From Wolinella succinogenes DSM 1740 (lineage in GTDB: Bacteria > Campylobacterota > Campylobacteria > Campylobacterales > Helicobacteraceae), in contig NC_005090.1 in the NCBI RefSeq assembly GCF_000196135.1, positions 816,001 to 880,000 of the forward strand: a stretch of 64,000 bases of DNA, given 5' to 3'. Below the pieces are notes generated by a model, which saw only the letters and a list, made by a program, of their open reading frames with translations, ran no database searches and was not told where the DNA came from. The position numbers and the translations under genes are program-made. Positions 63,827 to 64,000 of the stretch are shown here, piece by piece (positions within the stretch are counted from its first letter, which is position 1; each line of letters begins with the position of its first letter).

Positions 63827-64000
63827 TTATTGGGCGGCGATTTTAGCGGCATGGTTTCTTTTGGCGGGATGCCAGGAGATGGACACGAGTGCTGGGAAGT
63901 TGCGTTTTGATCGAGATATTTGCGAACGATGCAAGATGATCATTAGTGATAGAAATCACGCCCTAGAGGTGGTTTATCCCAAGGAGAGAAGGCGATACTA
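63813..64000 (+). CDS. nosL: NosL copper chaperone lipoprotein, 3'-truncated by window edge
   Basis: The first 62 residues of NosL: a signal peptide with lipobox LAGC (Cys at ~19) and the motif CERCKMIISDRNHALEV, in which the CxxC plus Met forms the Cu(I) site. NosL delivers copper to NosZ. The rest lies outside the window; nothing suggests it is broken. Confidence 0.9.
   Translation, partial: MRRFSYWAAILAAWFLLAGCQEMDTSAGKLRFDRDICERCKMIISDRNHALEVVYPKERRRY

Noticed and set aside
1-64000. CRISPR array or prophage
   Set aside because: No regularly spaced direct repeats and no phage structural or integrase genes were seen; the only transposase is in the IS.

Overview
The window is about 64 kb of a compact bacterial chromosome, apparently from a flagellated epsilonproteobacterium (Campylobacterota). 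Gene order and gene content both point this way: tatB-tatC-queA-rsmG, serS-pflB, truB-csrA-ispE-smpB-exbB-exbD and purD-lptD-pnp-atpE are arrangements I know from Helicobacter and Campylobacter. The right end carries a nos cluster with a cytochrome c-type nitrous oxide reductase (nosZ-B-D-G-C1-C2-H-F-L). From memory, that cluster and the IS interruption of nosZ match Wolinella succinogenes. The species is an inference; no database was searched.

Layout. 1-0.7 kb: 3' end of ectoine synthase ectC and a small MerR regulator. 0.7-7.7 kb: two chemoreceptors around a DMT permease and a membrane/TPR/AAA-ATPase operon. 7.8-11.7 kb: tRNA-Ser and the minus-strand set tatB-tatC-queA-rsmG plus two small proteins. 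11.5-18.6 kb: a small lipoprotein, serS, pflB, a LysR regulator and a UvrD-type helicase. 19-22.4 kb: truB-csrA-ispE-smpB, a tiny membrane protein, exbB-exbD. 22.4-27.3 kb: a second tiny membrane protein, a ZorA/ZorB-like proton-channel pair, a Na/phosphate cotransporter and a small motility protein with a sigma-28 promoter. 27.3-36.8 kb: a cytochrome c, a probable 6S RNA, purD, an RDD protein, lptD, an MCE protein, a phosphoribosyltransferase, pnp and atpE. 36.8-37.0 kb: two tRNA-Leu genes. 37-39.6 kb: a FIST-domain histidine kinase and its response regulator. 39.7-46.2 kb: an RND efflux operon ending in its TetR regulator, with two matching operators upstream. 46.3-52.5 kb: a minus-strand operon of TonB receptor, ABC importer, small membrane protein and NnrS. 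52.7-64 kb: a periplasmic WD40-like protein, a Crp/Fnr regulator and the nos cluster, with nosZ split by a 1.3-kb IS3-type element.

The most informative pattern is regulatory. Three Crp/Fnr boxes (TTGA-N6-TCAA or near matches) lie upstream of the TonB/ABC/NnrS operon, the Crp/Fnr gene and nosZ. Each sits about 41.5 bp upstream of the transcription start predicted from a -10-like hexamer, which is class II activator geometry. The regulator carries the ExxSR recognition motif that reads TTGA and lacks the Fe-S cysteines of Fnr. This suggests one nitrogen-oxide regulon joining N2O respiration to a dedicated uptake system (perhaps for copper or another cofactor) and NnrS. The IS can be placed to the base, and removing it with one 3-bp target duplication restores an 864-residue cNosZ frame.

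Other points of interest are the ZorAB-like pair with no recognisable Zorya effector genes beside it, and the tiny single-span proteins just upstream of both stator-type pairs.
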